A DNA stretch of 34,541 nt from Defluviitaleaceae bacterium (GTDB lineage: Bacteria; Bacillota; Clostridia; Lachnospirales; WRAX01). Positions within the stretch are counted from its first letter, which is position 1; every line of letters starts with the position of its first letter. The notes beneath the pieces are model-generated. The model made no database searches. It was not told where the DNA came from and worked only from the letters and a program-made list of their open reading frames with translations. Both the position numbers and the translations under genes were made by a program. Location: the NCBI GenBank assembly GCA_009787945.1, contig WQSI01000003.1, positions 1 to 34,541 on the forward strand. The letters are read 5' to 3'. Below are positions 24,399 to 33,108 of the stretch, in pieces.

Positions 24399-25046
24399 TT
24401 AATCGTTGTTGGACAACCTAATCAAGTCGCCCAGAGTGAGGGTTAATTGATTGTTGTGGTCTAAACTTACCAATGTTTCGTCGCCCATTAATTCACCTGC
24501 TTCAAAGGCACTTATAAGCCCATCTTCTTGAGCCGATAAACTCATCAAAGCAGGCGTTATAAGATACGCGCTTTGTGAGGGGTTGGAAAGTTGCATTGGG
24601 TAAGCTTTGCCATTACTATTGTCGTGCAGGAAAAGCACAATTTCTTCACCGACAGGCAGAGGGTTCGTTGGCGTTATCATTTCCATAACACCTTCAATCT
24701 TGCCTCCCATCCTCCAAACTTCTCTAGCTTCTCCTGCCGTCATATTGCCCCGAAACACTTCCATAACTTGAAATCTGTAGATGGTAAACACGGCATATCT
24801 TTCCAGATATGGGTCATCCAGAAATTCTCCAGCATAAATATCAACCATTTCACTTCTTTCGTCTAAAATCTGAACACGGGCAACATGGGGCGCAAATGTA
24901 AAAATTTGCCCAATTTCAGAGAAGCTCATATAGTCAAAAGATGCGTATGACCTTTCCGTCACCACATCTGACGCATATCCGCCACATCCAGCAAAAACCA
25001 CAAGAGAGCAAAGGGTCAGTATTGTCAGTATAACAATCTTTTTCAT
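24399..25046 (-). CDS. Putative lipoprotein of unknown function, 215 aa
   Basis: Seen: an N-terminal signal MKKIVILTILTLCSLVVFAGC-GG with a lipobox, then about 190 residues without a motif I can name. The later part has two runs resembling beta strands (AVFTIYRFQVMEVFRG, EEIVLFLHD), as in small exported proteins that bind cell-wall or peptide partners. The start at ATG 25046 has AAGGAGG 8 bases upstream; the in-frame ATG at 25085 has no signal-like N-terminus and is not needed. It ends against the terminator shared with the chemoreceptor gene. It may be cotranscribed with nothing else; the MATE gene ends upstream with its own terminator. Confidence 0.7.
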   Translation of the reverse strand: MKKIVILTILTLCSLVVFAGCGGYASDVVTERSYASFDYMSFSEIGQIFTFAPHVARVQILDERSEMVDIYAGEFLDDPYLERYAVFTIYRFQVMEVFRGNMTAGEAREVWRMGGKIEGVMEMITPTNPLPVGEEIVLFLHDNSNGKAYPMQLSNPSQSAYLITPALMSLSAQEDGLISAFEAGELMGDETLVSLDHNNQLTLTLGDLIRLSNND

Positions 25047-25093
25047 GTGAACATCCTCCTTTTTAACTTGGACAAACGCAACCAAAATACAAC

Positions 25094-25130
25094 AAAAACC
25101 GAGTTTCCAAAGGCGGTTGCTCGGTTTTTT
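25094..25130. terminator. Terminator of the MATE gene
   Basis: Stem AAAAACCGAG (25094-25103) with CTCGGTTTTT (25120-25129), loop of 16 bases, poly-T on either strand. It lies ten bases after the MATE stop on the minus strand. Confidence 0.88.
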
Positions 25131-25139
25131 GTTTGGGTG

Positions 25140-26510
25140 TTATGCGGTTACTTCCTCGATAATTTCATCCTCTTTCGGCAGTTTTTTCATGTTAATGAAA
25201 TGCCAAACCAGAAGCCAAACGCTGCGCACCGTCATGGCGATGGCAATTGCCACCCACACGCCGTCGATGCCGAGGGCTGTTGCGGCAAGGGCAAAGACCA
25301 GAAGCACGCGGATAATGTTGCTGGAAACACTTGCGATTGTGGGCTTCATGGTTAGGCCGCGTCCGCGGAAGCTGCCTGCTGCAACGCCTTCCATGCAAAA
25401 TAGGATTTGCGCTGGGGCAAGTATGCGCAGGTAATTGGCGGCAATGCGTATGCTTTCGTCGTTGTTAAGGAACAAGGACACGAAGGCTTCCGCGCCGAAA
25501 AACAGCACCCCTGCGATGAAAATGCCGTAAATGCCCATAAAAATGTAGGCAACCCGCACAGTGCGCCGCACCCGACCCCACTTTTTCGCGCCATAGTTTT
25601 GACCGATAAAGGCGGTGATGGCAGACGCAAAGCCGCCGCCTATCATAAAGGACAGGCTTTCCACCCTCATGCCAACCTGGTGACCTGGCACGGCATAATC
25701 CCCAAAACTGACGATTACAAAAGTCATTAGCATAAAGGAGAAGTTAAACAGCAGGTTTTCCAGGGCAACAGGTGCGCCCCAACGGGATATTTGGCTCATT
25801 TTGCCTCTTATAATGCGTCCTAGTGGTTTAAAGCCTTCAAAAGGTTTGTCTTTGTATTTCGTCATTGCCCACAGTTTTGCGGACATGTTGAATACGTTGG
25901 AAACTATAAGGCTTACAGCTGCACCAACCATGCCCATGTCTAGCACGAAAATAAACACAGGGGCAAGACCTATGTTAAGGGCAAGGGCGGCAGAATTAAT
26001 GATAAATGGCACACGGGTGTTTCCGAAGCCGCTAAAAATTCCTGTTATTACAAAATGCCCGAAGGTGAAAGGTATAGCAATTGCGGCAACACTTAGGAAG
26101 TGGGCGGCCCGCTCTGCCACATATGGGTTTTCGATGTTTAAAAGCCCTAGCAAAGGGTGGCGCAGGGTTATTAAAAGTATAGAGAAAAACGCACCTGACA
26201 CAAGTGCCAGCATAAAGCCATTTTGTGCAAATGCTTTAGCGGCATCCTTGTCACCCTTGCCCATGTTTTGGCTAACGCCAATTTCCGCTCCTATGCGGCA
26301 TAGCATGATGAGGGAAAAGGATAGCCATACAAATTGGTTGGCAAGCCCAGCCGCCGCCAGATACTCCTCACCCAGGCGGGATAACCAAAACATATTGGTC
26401 ATGTCATAAGCGGACTGGAATAAGCTGGTTGCCATAATGGGCAGGCTTAATTTTAAAAGCTTTTTAAATATCGGTCCTCTAGTTAAATCATATTTGGTTG
26501 TTTTGCTCAA
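25140..26510 (-). CDS. MATE family multidrug efflux transporter
   Basis: A 456-residue integral membrane antiporter with about 12 helices, of the DinF/NorM type that uses Na+ or H+ to export drugs or cationic metabolites. Seen: the N-terminal start KLLKLSLPIMATSLFQS and helix 1 YDMTNMFWLSRLGEEYLAAAGLA, a common MATE pattern, two repeated halves (second starting MSQISRWGAPVALENLLF) and an acidic C-terminus EEVTA. The start is TTG at 26510, with AAAGGGG 9 bases upstream. It is probably a single-gene unit with its own promoter (26540-26568) and terminator. Confidence 0.93.
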   Translation of the reverse strand: MSKTTKYDLTRGPIFKKLLKLSLPIMATSLFQSAYDMTNMFWLSRLGEEYLAAAGLANQFVWLSFSLIMLCRIGAEIGVSQNMGKGDKDAAKAFAQNGFMLALVSGAFFSILLITLRHPLLGLLNIENPYVAERAAHFLSVAAIAIPFTFGHFVITGIFSGFGNTRVPFIINSAALALNIGLAPVFIFVLDMGMVGAAVSLIVSNVFNMSAKLWAMTKYKDKPFEGFKPLGRIIRGKMSQISRWGAPVALENLLFNFSFMLMTFVIVSFGDYAVPGHQVGMRVESLSFMIGGGFASAITAFIGQNYGAKKWGRVRRTVRVAYIFMGIYGIFIAGVLFFGAEAFVSLFLNNDESIRIAANYLRILAPAQILFCMEGVAAGSFRGRGLTMKPTIASVSSNIIRVLLVFALAATALGIDGVWVAIAIAMTVRSVWLLVWHFINMKKLPKEDEIIEEVTA

Positions 26511-26539
26511 AATAAAAATCCCCTTTCGTTGATAGTTTC

Positions 26540-26568
26540 ATTCTATCACATGTGGGGATTTATGTCAA
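26540..26568 (-). promoter_or_regulatory. Promoter of the MATE gene
   Basis: Minus strand TTGACA (26568-26563), 17 bases, TAGAAT (26545-26540). A short TGATAG/CTATCA inverted repeat (26530-26548) overlaps the -10 box. Confidence 0.75.
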
Positions 26569-26577
26569 GGGCGTTCG

Positions 26578-27072
26578 CTATACCCCGAATTTGACTATCT
26601 TATTTTGTTTTTTGGTTTCTGGAACATCAATGACCCGCTGATTTGCAGAGCCGCAGAACCGCAGGCTAATATCCCGCTGTTCGTGATGATATTTCCCGTC
26701 TATGAGGATGTGGCAAAGGTCTAGCAGTGCCAATTTGTCGGGGTCGCTTTCTGCCATTAACTCTTCATAGGTGTAACCTGTGTAGCAAACCACATCAAGC
26801 CCTAAATCTCGGGCGGCGCGAGCCACCTCGACAAGCTCGGCAGACTGCAAAAAGGGTTCACCCCCAGAAAGGGTTATGCCTTTTTTGGTTTTGGCTTCTT
26901 TGCGCAACATTCGGATGATTTCTTTAGTTGTAAATTCTTTACCCCCATCTATAGGCCAGCTTTCGGGGTTGTGGCAGCCTTTGCAACCATGGGGGCAGCC
27001 CTGGGTGAAAATTACAAAACGAAGCCCAGGGCCGTCCACGGTGCTTTCGGGGGAAATTCCCGATAAACGCAT
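26578..27072 (-). CDS. nrdG: Anaerobic ribonucleotide reductase activating protein NrdG
   Basis: Radical SAM enzyme that generates the glycyl radical in NrdD under anaerobic conditions. Seen: the C-x3-C-x2-C cluster in QGCPHGCKGCHNPES, GP-G-R-F, the GGEP motif in TLSGGEPFLQ, and the 164-residue length typical of NrdG. The start ATG 27072 has AAAGGGGG 9 bases upstream. It lies 25 bases downstream of nrdD on the same strand and is surely cotranscribed with it. Confidence 0.96.
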   Translation of the reverse strand: MRLSGISPESTVDGPGLRFVIFTQGCPHGCKGCHNPESWPIDGGKEFTTKEIIRMLRKEAKTKKGITLSGGEPFLQSAELVEVARAARDLGLDVVCYTGYTYEELMAESDPDKLALLDLCHILIDGKYHHEQRDISLRFCGSANQRVIDVPETKKQNKIVKFGV

Positions 27073-27097
27073 TTTTATTTCCCCCTTTCAATGGAAA

Positions 27098-29221
27098 TTA
27101 ATTAAATTTCTGGTGAATTTGGCGGTTTTGCACTTCCGCAAGCTTGGTGTCGTTAAACCTGTCTAATGTGGATAGATAGCCCGTGATTCTGCGGACACGG
27201 CTGATGTTTGTGCCGCGGCATTTCGGGCATATGTTGCTGTCGATAACGCCGTTTAGACCGCAGTCTACGCAAATATCCACAGGGAAATTGACACTGGCAT
27301 AACCCATGTCTGCATCCGCCATGGCGCGGATGAGGGTTTCAAAGGCTTCCAGATTGCCTTCTGGGGCAGAAGGAAGCTCTACATAAGAAATATGACCAGC
27401 ATTGCAATATTTATGGTAAGGGCCTTCCAAAGCGATTTTGTCCAGGGCATTAATGTGGTATTCCACAGGCACATGATGGGAATTTGTGTACCATTCTTTG
27501 TCAGTAACCCCAGGTATTACGCCGAAAAGCTCTGTGTCAATTTTGGTGAATTTGCCGCTTAGCTGTTCTGCAGGGGTGGCAAGAAGGGTGAAGTTTAGCC
27601 CATGTTTTTGGGTGGCTTCGTCACAACGGCGGCGCATGTGGGACACAATGGAAATGCCCAAAGCCTGAGCCTCCGAACTTTCACCATGATGCTTTCCAGT
27701 AAGAGCCACCAAACACTCTGCAAGCCCAATAAACCCAATGCTAAGGGTACCATGCTTAATCGCTTGCTCTACAGGGTCGTTTGGCCCTAGGTTTTCGCTG
27801 TCCATATACAGCTTTTGCCCCATCAAGAAAGGGAAATCCCTCACGCGAAGCTTTTTCTGCACATTGTAGCGGGCAAGCAACTGTTGCACACAAAACTCAA
27901 GTATATCATCTAAAGACTTCCAAAAAGTGGATAAATCTTTTTCCGCTTTTATGCCTAGGCGCGGCAAGTTGAGGGTTGTAAAAGACAGATTGCCGCGGGA
28001 ATCGGTTTTCGCCTCGCCATTGCAATTTGCAATTACGCGGGTGCGGCAACCCATATATCCCACTTCTTCTTCCGCAAACGGCTTGTTAAAGCTAGAATCT
28101 TGGAAGGAAAAGCTGGGGAATAGCCGCTTACAAGCCACTTTCATAGAAAGCTGGAAAAGGTCGTAGTTGGGGTCGCCAGGCTCAAAGCTGACATCCTCTT
28201 TAATTTTAAAACAGACATTGGGGAAAATCGGCGTTTCGCCTTTGCCCAAGCCTTTTTCATAAGCAAGAAGGAAACATTCTGTCACCATGCGCCCTTCTGG
28301 CGTTGTGTCTGTGCCGAAGTTTATGCTGGAAAACGGCACTTGCGCTCCTGCGCGGCTGTGCATGGTGTTAAGGTTGTAAATGAAGCCTTCCATTGCCTGA
28401 TATGTTTCCTCATAGGTGCGCCTGTTGATAAGCCCTTTTAATTTTTCTTCATCAATTGGCAAGCCTAGCTCTTCCAAATTTTGGCGGATTATCCTGTCTT
28501 GACGCTCCCGCTCCAAACGTACATAAGGCGCCATATCCCTGTCAAAATACCCGAAAGACTGCCCCCCATGCATGTCATTTTGGTTAGACTGTAAAATGAT
28601 AGCTGCCAAAGCCCCAGCGGTTTTAATGCTTTTTGGCGGACGAATGTAACCATGCCCATTGTTAAAGCCCTCGCTTAAAAGCCTTGTTAGCGGGATTTGC
28701 AAGCATGTCATGGTTTTTGAATACCAAGACAGGTCATGTATGTAAATATCGCCTTCCAGGTGAGCTTCTGCTTCTGCTTCCGTCAACATGCGTTTTAAAT
28801 AGTAATTTTTGGAAGCAATTTCAGAAATTTGCAAAACCTTAGCCGAAGGGGAATTGCCCACATTGGCGTTTTCGCGGTTGTTTTCCTTTAGGATTGTGCA
28901 AACCGCCTCCATTAGCTCGCTGCGCGCCTCCCTAAGCCTGGAGCGGTCATCCCTGTACAAAATATAAGACTTTGCAACTTTAGCATGACCGTTTTCAATC
29001 AGCACCGCCTCCACAATGTCTTGAACATCTTCCACAGTCACCTTCTCATCTTCGCCAGGAAATTCTTGTTTAATTTTTTTGATGACTGATAGTGTCAACT
29101 CCATAGCCAGTTGGCGGTCAGGCTCCCCCGTTGCCTTCAAGCATTTGAAAATAGCATCAGTAATTTTGCTTTCATGGAAATCTTGGGTTCTTCCATCTCT
29201 TTTATAAATTTTTGTTAGCAT
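27098..29221 (-). CDS. nrdD: Anaerobic ribonucleoside-triphosphate reductase NrdD
   Basis: Class III ribonucleotide reductase, 707 residues, making deoxynucleotides without oxygen. Seen: an N-terminal ATP-cone (about 1-95, MLTKIYKRDGRTQDF onward), NTMHSRAGAQVPFSSINFGTDT in the barrel, the C-terminal zinc site CVDCG...CPKC and the glycyl radical loop RITG681YLS. The ATG at 29221 has AAAGGAG 9 bases before it; the frame continues 23 codons further upstream but the homology starts here. A TTGACA at 29279-29284 (minus strand) could be the -35 box, with a poor -10 (TAATCT, 29256-29261). No NrdR box was recognised. Confidence 0.97.
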   Translation of the reverse strand: MLTKIYKRDGRTQDFHESKITDAIFKCLKATGEPDRQLAMELTLSVIKKIKQEFPGEDEKVTVEDVQDIVEAVLIENGHAKVAKSYILYRDDRSRLREARSELMEAVCTILKENNRENANVGNSPSAKVLQISEIASKNYYLKRMLTEAEAEAHLEGDIYIHDLSWYSKTMTCLQIPLTRLLSEGFNNGHGYIRPPKSIKTAGALAAIILQSNQNDMHGGQSFGYFDRDMAPYVRLERERQDRIIRQNLEELGLPIDEEKLKGLINRRTYEETYQAMEGFIYNLNTMHSRAGAQVPFSSINFGTDTTPEGRMVTECFLLAYEKGLGKGETPIFPNVCFKIKEDVSFEPGDPNYDLFQLSMKVACKRLFPSFSFQDSSFNKPFAEEEVGYMGCRTRVIANCNGEAKTDSRGNLSFTTLNLPRLGIKAEKDLSTFWKSLDDILEFCVQQLLARYNVQKKLRVRDFPFLMGQKLYMDSENLGPNDPVEQAIKHGTLSIGFIGLAECLVALTGKHHGESSEAQALGISIVSHMRRRCDEATQKHGLNFTLLATPAEQLSGKFTKIDTELFGVIPGVTDKEWYTNSHHVPVEYHINALDKIALEGPYHKYCNAGHISYVELPSAPEGNLEAFETLIRAMADADMGYASVNFPVDICVDCGLNGVIDSNICPKCRGTNISRVRRITGYLSTLDRFNDTKLAEVQNRQIHQKFN

Positions 29222-29428
29222 TTTAAAAACTCCTTTACGCTTGTACGTTATACTAAGATTAAACCATAAATCACCTCCTGTCAAGCCCAAATATTTATGA
29301 ATTTTGCGTTTTATGTTTTCTGATAACGGCTATTTTACTTGATTTTACGGCAATTTCCAAGTTAGCCAGTCGGTTTTATCGGGTCAAAACTTTTTTTATA
29401 TAATTTTTCCTAAAGCCCCTTTCAATTT

Positions 29429-29461
29429 TTGACATTTTTTACCAGTTATTTCGTGTATAAT
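29429..29461 (+). promoter_or_regulatory. Spo0A-type promoter of spoIIE with a 21-base spacer
   Basis: Perfect TTGACA (29429-29434) and perfect TATAAT (29456-29461) stand 21 bases apart instead of 17. B. subtilis spoIIE and spoIIG promoters have the same odd 21 to 22 base spacing and need Spo0A-P to work. A TGTCAAA-like box (one mismatch to TGTCGAA) overlaps the -35 on the other strand. The position, 35 bases before the spoIIE ATG, supports it. Confidence 0.75.
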
Positions 29462-29495
29462 ATCTACCATTAAGTCATAGGTGATGGTGATTAGG

Positions 29496-31841
29496 ATGCA
29501 AACAACCCAAACAAAAGAAACAGGAATAAAATTTAATATTACGCGGCGGCATTTGGTGGAATTTGCCCTGCTGGCAGGGTCATTCTTCGCCGCGCGGGCT
29601 GTGGTTTTCGGGGTGGCAAGCCCCTTCGCTCTTGTGTACATAGCAACATTTTTGTTTAACGGAAAAAAGTTTTACGCGGCGGCGTTCTTGTCGGCTCTAG
29701 GTTTATTTACCAACTTTTCAACACAGTATTCTATGCAGTATTTACTGGCAGTTGTGCTGATGTGCGTTGCAAATTTGCTGATGAGCCTGCGCCCAAAAAC
29801 AGGGCAGGACTGGGCAGCGTTAACCCAAGGCTTAACAGCATCAATATCCCTTGCAATTTCAGGGTTTGTGCTGATTATACTTCGTGGTTTCGACCTTTAC
29901 CAAATTGCCGTCACAATTTTAGAGGGAGGGTTGGTTTTCGCCATGGCAATTGTAGCGTCCAAAGCCATGACCGCCATAGCCCCTGGTTATCGGCGGCGGG
30001 GCGCGCTAACCAATGAGGAGCTAATGTCTGCGCTGTTCCTTGCCGCAATTGTTGTTGTGGGCATGGCAGACATTCATTTGTGGCTTGTTTCCCTGCGCCA
30101 TGTTGCCGCCTTTTTAATCATATTGTTGGCAAGTATCAGCGGCGGGGCTATGGTTGGGGCTGTCAGCGGTATGCTATTGGGTTTTTTGCTTAATATTACA
30201 GGGTTTGAGTACATATTTTTCGCGGTGTTATTAGGAGTTTCGGGCTTGGCAGGGGGGCTGGCAAAAAATCACGGAAAAATCCCTATTCTGATTGCTTTTA
30301 CAGCAGCTTTAACCCTTGCCGCCCTTTACTTTGACTTAACGCTGTTTTCGTGGCAATCGCTGGCATCACTGACCGTTGCCGTTGCAGTGTTCTTGGCTCT
30401 GCCAAAAAGATTTTCAACAAATATCAGCGTTAATGCGGGTTCTGCCAATCTGCCCCAAACTGAGTATTTAGAGCGTGTGCGGGAGCAGGTGTTGGGGCGT
30501 GTTTACAATATCGCTGGGGGCTACGGGAAATTAGCGAAAATTTTTGAAAACCGTGTGGAAGCAAAAGGGGTTCAGGTTAGCACGGTGGACAAGCTTGTAA
30601 AATCTGCCCAAGAGGCTGTTTGCCTAGGTTGCAGCCGTCTGGATTTTTGCTGGAAGGACAGACATGGACAGTCCTGGGCGTTTATGGACGAAATCGTCCT
30701 CAAGGCGCAAAAGCGCGGCAAATTGCACATGGAGGATGCTCCTAAGGAGTTTTATAACCAATGCACCAACGCCCCTGACTATATGGCTCATCTTGGCTCT
30801 GCATTAGAAAAAGATATTTTGTCACAGGAGTGGCAACAAAAGGTCGTGGAAGCAAAGTCAACAATTTACCATCAATTTTCAGGTTTGTCTGCGGTTATGT
30901 ATGAGTTTGCTGTAGAATTATCGACAATCCTTAACTTTCAAAAAGATTTGGAAGATAGGATTTTACAAGAATTTGCAAAAGAAAAAGTGGAGGTGGAAAA
31001 TTTGATAGTTATTGAAAACACATTGGGCAAGTACGAAATTAGCCTAACCCACAAAGGTCGGCGGGGCGAGCCGAAATTTGCAGGGCGCATTGGTGAGATA
31101 ATTTCACAAATTTGCGGCAGGCAAATGGAGCTTGTGGAAGAAAAGTATGCAGGGCGGGTGGTGCATCTGGACTTTCTTGAAAGGGAGAAGTTTTATATTA
31201 ACAGCGGCATCGCCAAAACCAACAAGGGCGGGCTTGCCCAATCTGGTGACAGCTTTTCCCTTGTGCAACTGCGGGATGGCAGGCTTATTGCCGCTTTATC
31301 CGACGGCATGGGCAGCGGAGAAAGGGCAAAAGAAGGCAGCGAAGCGGCAATTGAGCTTTTGGAAGAGCTAATGGAAAAAGGCTTTAAAAAGGACATTGCA
31401 ATAAAACTTATAAACTCTGCCCTTTTGCTAAAATCCAGTGACGAGTTTTTCTCAACCCTGGACATTTGTGTGGTTGACCTTAACACAGGGCTTTCAGAGT
31501 TTATGAAGATTGGCGCGTCTGCCAGTTACCTGCTTAGGGATGGCAAGGTGGAAGCAATTGGCTCTTGGACTTTGCCCGTGGGCATATTGGAAAGTGTTGA
31601 AATTGACACCTGTGAGCGTTATATAGCCCATGGGGACATTATTGTGATGATGACAGACGGGGTTGCCGATTCTGTTAAAAATGGCGAGGATGCCTGGTTA
31701 CGCCGTATTTTGGAAAATTTGCCCACCAAAAACCCTCAGGACGTTGCTGACCACATTTTGGAAGAAGCCCGCCGAAATTACCGTCATCAAATTAAGGATG
31801 ACATGACAGTCCTAGCTTTGAGAATACTTAACCGTAATTAG
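29496..31841 (+). CDS. spoIIE: Stage II sporulation protein E, PP2C phosphatase
   Basis: Membrane phosphatase that dephosphorylates SpoIIAA in the forespore and so frees sigma-F; it also takes part in polar division. Seen: about ten membrane helices in the first 300 residues, a central region with CLGCSRLDFCW, and a C-terminal PP2C domain with the metal site ALSDGMGSGERA, DICVVDLNTG and MMTDGVADS. The length of about 781 residues is near the family norm. Four starts are possible (29481, 29484, 29487, 29496); ATG 29496 has AGGTGA 11 bases before it and the best spacing to the promoter. It is followed by terC without a clear terminator. Confidence 0.97.
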   Translation: MQTTQTKETGIKFNITRRHLVEFALLAGSFFAARAVVFGVASPFALVYIATFLFNGKKFYAAAFLSALGLFTNFSTQYSMQYLLAVVLMCVANLLMSLRPKTGQDWAALTQGLTASISLAISGFVLIILRGFDLYQIAVTILEGGLVFAMAIVASKAMTAIAPGYRRRGALTNEELMSALFLAAIVVVGMADIHLWLVSLRHVAAFLIILLASISGGAMVGAVSGMLLGFLLNITGFEYIFFAVLLGVSGLAGGLAKNHGKIPILIAFTAALTLAALYFDLTLFSWQSLASLTVAVAVFLALPKRFSTNISVNAGSANLPQTEYLERVREQVLGRVYNIAGGYGKLAKIFENRVEAKGVQVSTVDKLVKSAQEAVCLGCSRLDFCWKDRHGQSWAFMDEIVLKAQKRGKLHMEDAPKEFYNQCTNAPDYMAHLGSALEKDILSQEWQQKVVEAKSTIYHQFSGLSAVMYEFAVELSTILNFQKDLEDRILQEFAKEKVEVENLIVIENTLGKYEISLTHKGRRGEPKFAGRIGEIISQICGRQMELVEEKYAGRVVHLDFLEREKFYINSGIAKTNKGGLAQSGDSFSLVQLRDGRLIAALSDGMGSGERAKEGSEAAIELLEELMEKGFKKDIAIKLINSALLLKSSDEFFSTLDICVVDLNTGLSEFMKIGASASYLLRDGKVEAIGSWTLPVGILESVEIDTCERYIAHGDIIVMMTDGVADSVKNGEDAWLRRILENLPTKNPQDVADHILEEARRNYRHQIKDDMTVLALRILNRN

Positions 31842-31907
31842 GACATATCCTCCAAAGTGAGGACATATACTTTTTCAACAAAGCTTGGATTTTTTGAAGG
31901 AGTTGCC

Positions 31908-32594
31908 ATGTCTGAACTTATACAAGTAATACTTATAAATCTAATTGTATCACTGGACAACATCGGTGTTATAGCCCTTGCCAGCCGCCATTTAGACCCA
32001 AAAAAAGCCAACACCGCCCGCTTGCTGGGGGTTTGGCTTTCCCTTGGTCTAAAACTGATATTTATTTTGCTTATCGGGCATTTGTTTACCATCACATGGC
32101 TGCACATCCGCCTAATTGGCGGGGCTATGCTGATTTATGTTATAATTGGTATGTTCCGCAGTGGCGACGACACCCCCAAGAAAACCCAGAAAAGCGGCGG
32201 CTTTTGGAAGGCCATGCTAATCATCATCGCCGCTGACATTTCCATGTCTTTGGACAATGTAATCGCCGTTTTGTCCATTGTGGCAGACGATGCAGGCAAC
32301 GTGTCCATGCAAGGGATGACCATGGCGTTTTTGGGGCTAATAATCTCCGTTCCTGTTCTGCTAATCGGTTCGGAAGCCATTATAAAGCTGATAAACCGCT
32401 ATAAAGCCCTTTTCGCAATTGCAACAGGCTACCTGGGTTACATTGCAGCCAACATGATTTTTGAGGACCACTTGCTTGAAAGCTTCTTCAACTTCTTGCA
32501 ATTCCCCTTCGCGCCCCAATTATCCATGATACTTGGCTTAGCAGTCGCGGTTGCTTGTTGGCTAACCTACAAAAACAAGCCCGTTGCCCACTAA
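31908..32594 (+). CDS. TerC family integral membrane protein
   Basis: A 228-residue protein with about seven membrane helices. Seen: the conserved acidic motifs LIVSLDNIGVIAL and ADISMSLDNVIAV, the repeated S-x-D-N signature of TerC/YkoY/YjbE proteins, which export manganese or handle tellurite-like stress and may metallate secreted proteins. GAAGGAG lies 5 to 6 bases before ATG 31908; the frame is open to 31857 but has no ribosome site there. AGGACATAT occurs twice upstream (31840, 31860), with no yybP-ykoY riboswitch recognisable. Its TAA overlaps the TAG of the facing sigG fragment (CTAA at 32591-32594). Confidence 0.9.
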   Translation: MSELIQVILINLIVSLDNIGVIALASRHLDPKKANTARLLGVWLSLGLKLIFILLIGHLFTITWLHIRLIGGAMLIYVIIGMFRSGDDTPKKTQKSGGFWKAMLIIIAADISMSLDNVIAVLSIVADDAGNVSMQGMTMAFLGLIISVPVLLIGSEAIIKLINRYKALFAIATGYLGYIAANMIFEDHLLESFFNFLQFPFAPQLSMILGLAVAVACWLTYKNKPVAH

Positions 32595-33094
32595 GACACA
32601 TATTTGCGCATGTTTTTCAAGGCGTTCTTCTCAAGGCGGCTTACCTGGGCTTGGCTTATGCCTATCTCATCAGCCACCTCCATTTGGGTCTTGCCCTCAA
32701 AAAAGCGCAGGCTGATAATGTGGCGTTCCCGCTCCCCAAGGCGTTTCATGGCTTCGGACAGGGAGATGTTTTCTAACCACATTGCGTCTGTGTCTTTTTC
32801 GTCTTTCAGCTGGTCCATTACAAAGAGGGCATCTGCCCCGTCGTTGTAAACAGGCTCGAAAAGGGAAACAGGCTCTTGTATGGCATCAAGGGCAAAAACC
32901 ACGTCTTGACGCTCAAGCCCAAGTTCTGCGGCAATTTCTTCCACTGTTGGCTCTTTGCTGTTTAGGTTTATCAGGCGTTCCTTGGCTTGCAGGGCTTTGT
33001 AGGCAATGTCCCGCAGGCTTCGGCTCACTCTTATAGAGTTGTTGTCGCGCAAATACCGCCTAATTTCACCTATTATCATTGGAATGAATGTCAT
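32591..33094 (-). CDS. sigG: sigG 3' part: late forespore sigma factor, 5' end cut off
   Basis: Residues match the C-terminal 165 or so of SigG (whole length about 260): IPMIIGEIRRYLRDN, SIRVSRSLRDIAYKAL, SLFEPVYNDG...VMDQLKDE (SigG rather than SigF) and the region 4 helix-turn-helix QMEVADEIGISQAQVSRLEK. The missing 90 or so residues are the region 1.2 to 2.3 part. The homology stops at PMII (base 33082); before it the frame enters bases next to the recombinase stop at 33109 and meets TAA. No ribosome site precedes the ATG at 33094, so the piece is not a gene by itself. The coding part is intact, with no stops or shifts, so it is kept under selection or was cut recently. Confidence 0.93.
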   Translation of the reverse strand: MTFIPMIIGEIRRYLRDNNSIRVSRSLRDIAYKALQAKERLINLNSKEPTVEEIAAELGLERQDVVFALDAIQEPVSLFEPVYNDGADALFVMDQLKDEKDTDAMWLENISLSEAMKRLGERERHIISLRFFEGKTQMEVADEIGISQAQVSRLEKNALKNMRKYVS

Positions 33095-33100
33095 TATGAG
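33076..33100. other. Candidate attachment site at the sigG / recombinase junction
   Basis: AATGA-CAT-TCATT-CC-AATGA (minus strand) gives overlapping inverted arms TCATT/AATGA around a central CC, as expected for a serine recombinase core with a 2-base centre. It covers the codons just before PMII, where the SigG homology ends. The partner site is outside the window. Confidence 0.45.
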
Positions 33101-33108
33101 AAATATAA

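Noticed and set aside
29250-29284. GGAGGTGA followed by ATG-GTT-TAA before nrdD, a possible two-codon leader
   Set aside because: It lies inside the likely promoter spacer and may not be transcribed; no reason to call a peptide.
29222-29480. NrdR boxes before nrdD
   Set aside because: No pair matching the ACACWATATATWGTGT pattern could be found.
31842-31907. yybP-ykoY manganese riboswitch before the TerC gene
   Set aside because: Only 66 bases are free and no riboswitch core is seen; just a doubled AGGACATAT.
32591-33094. A complete short sigma factor gene starting at 33094
   Set aside because: It lacks regions 1.2 to 2.3 and has no ribosome site, so it is a fragment of sigG.
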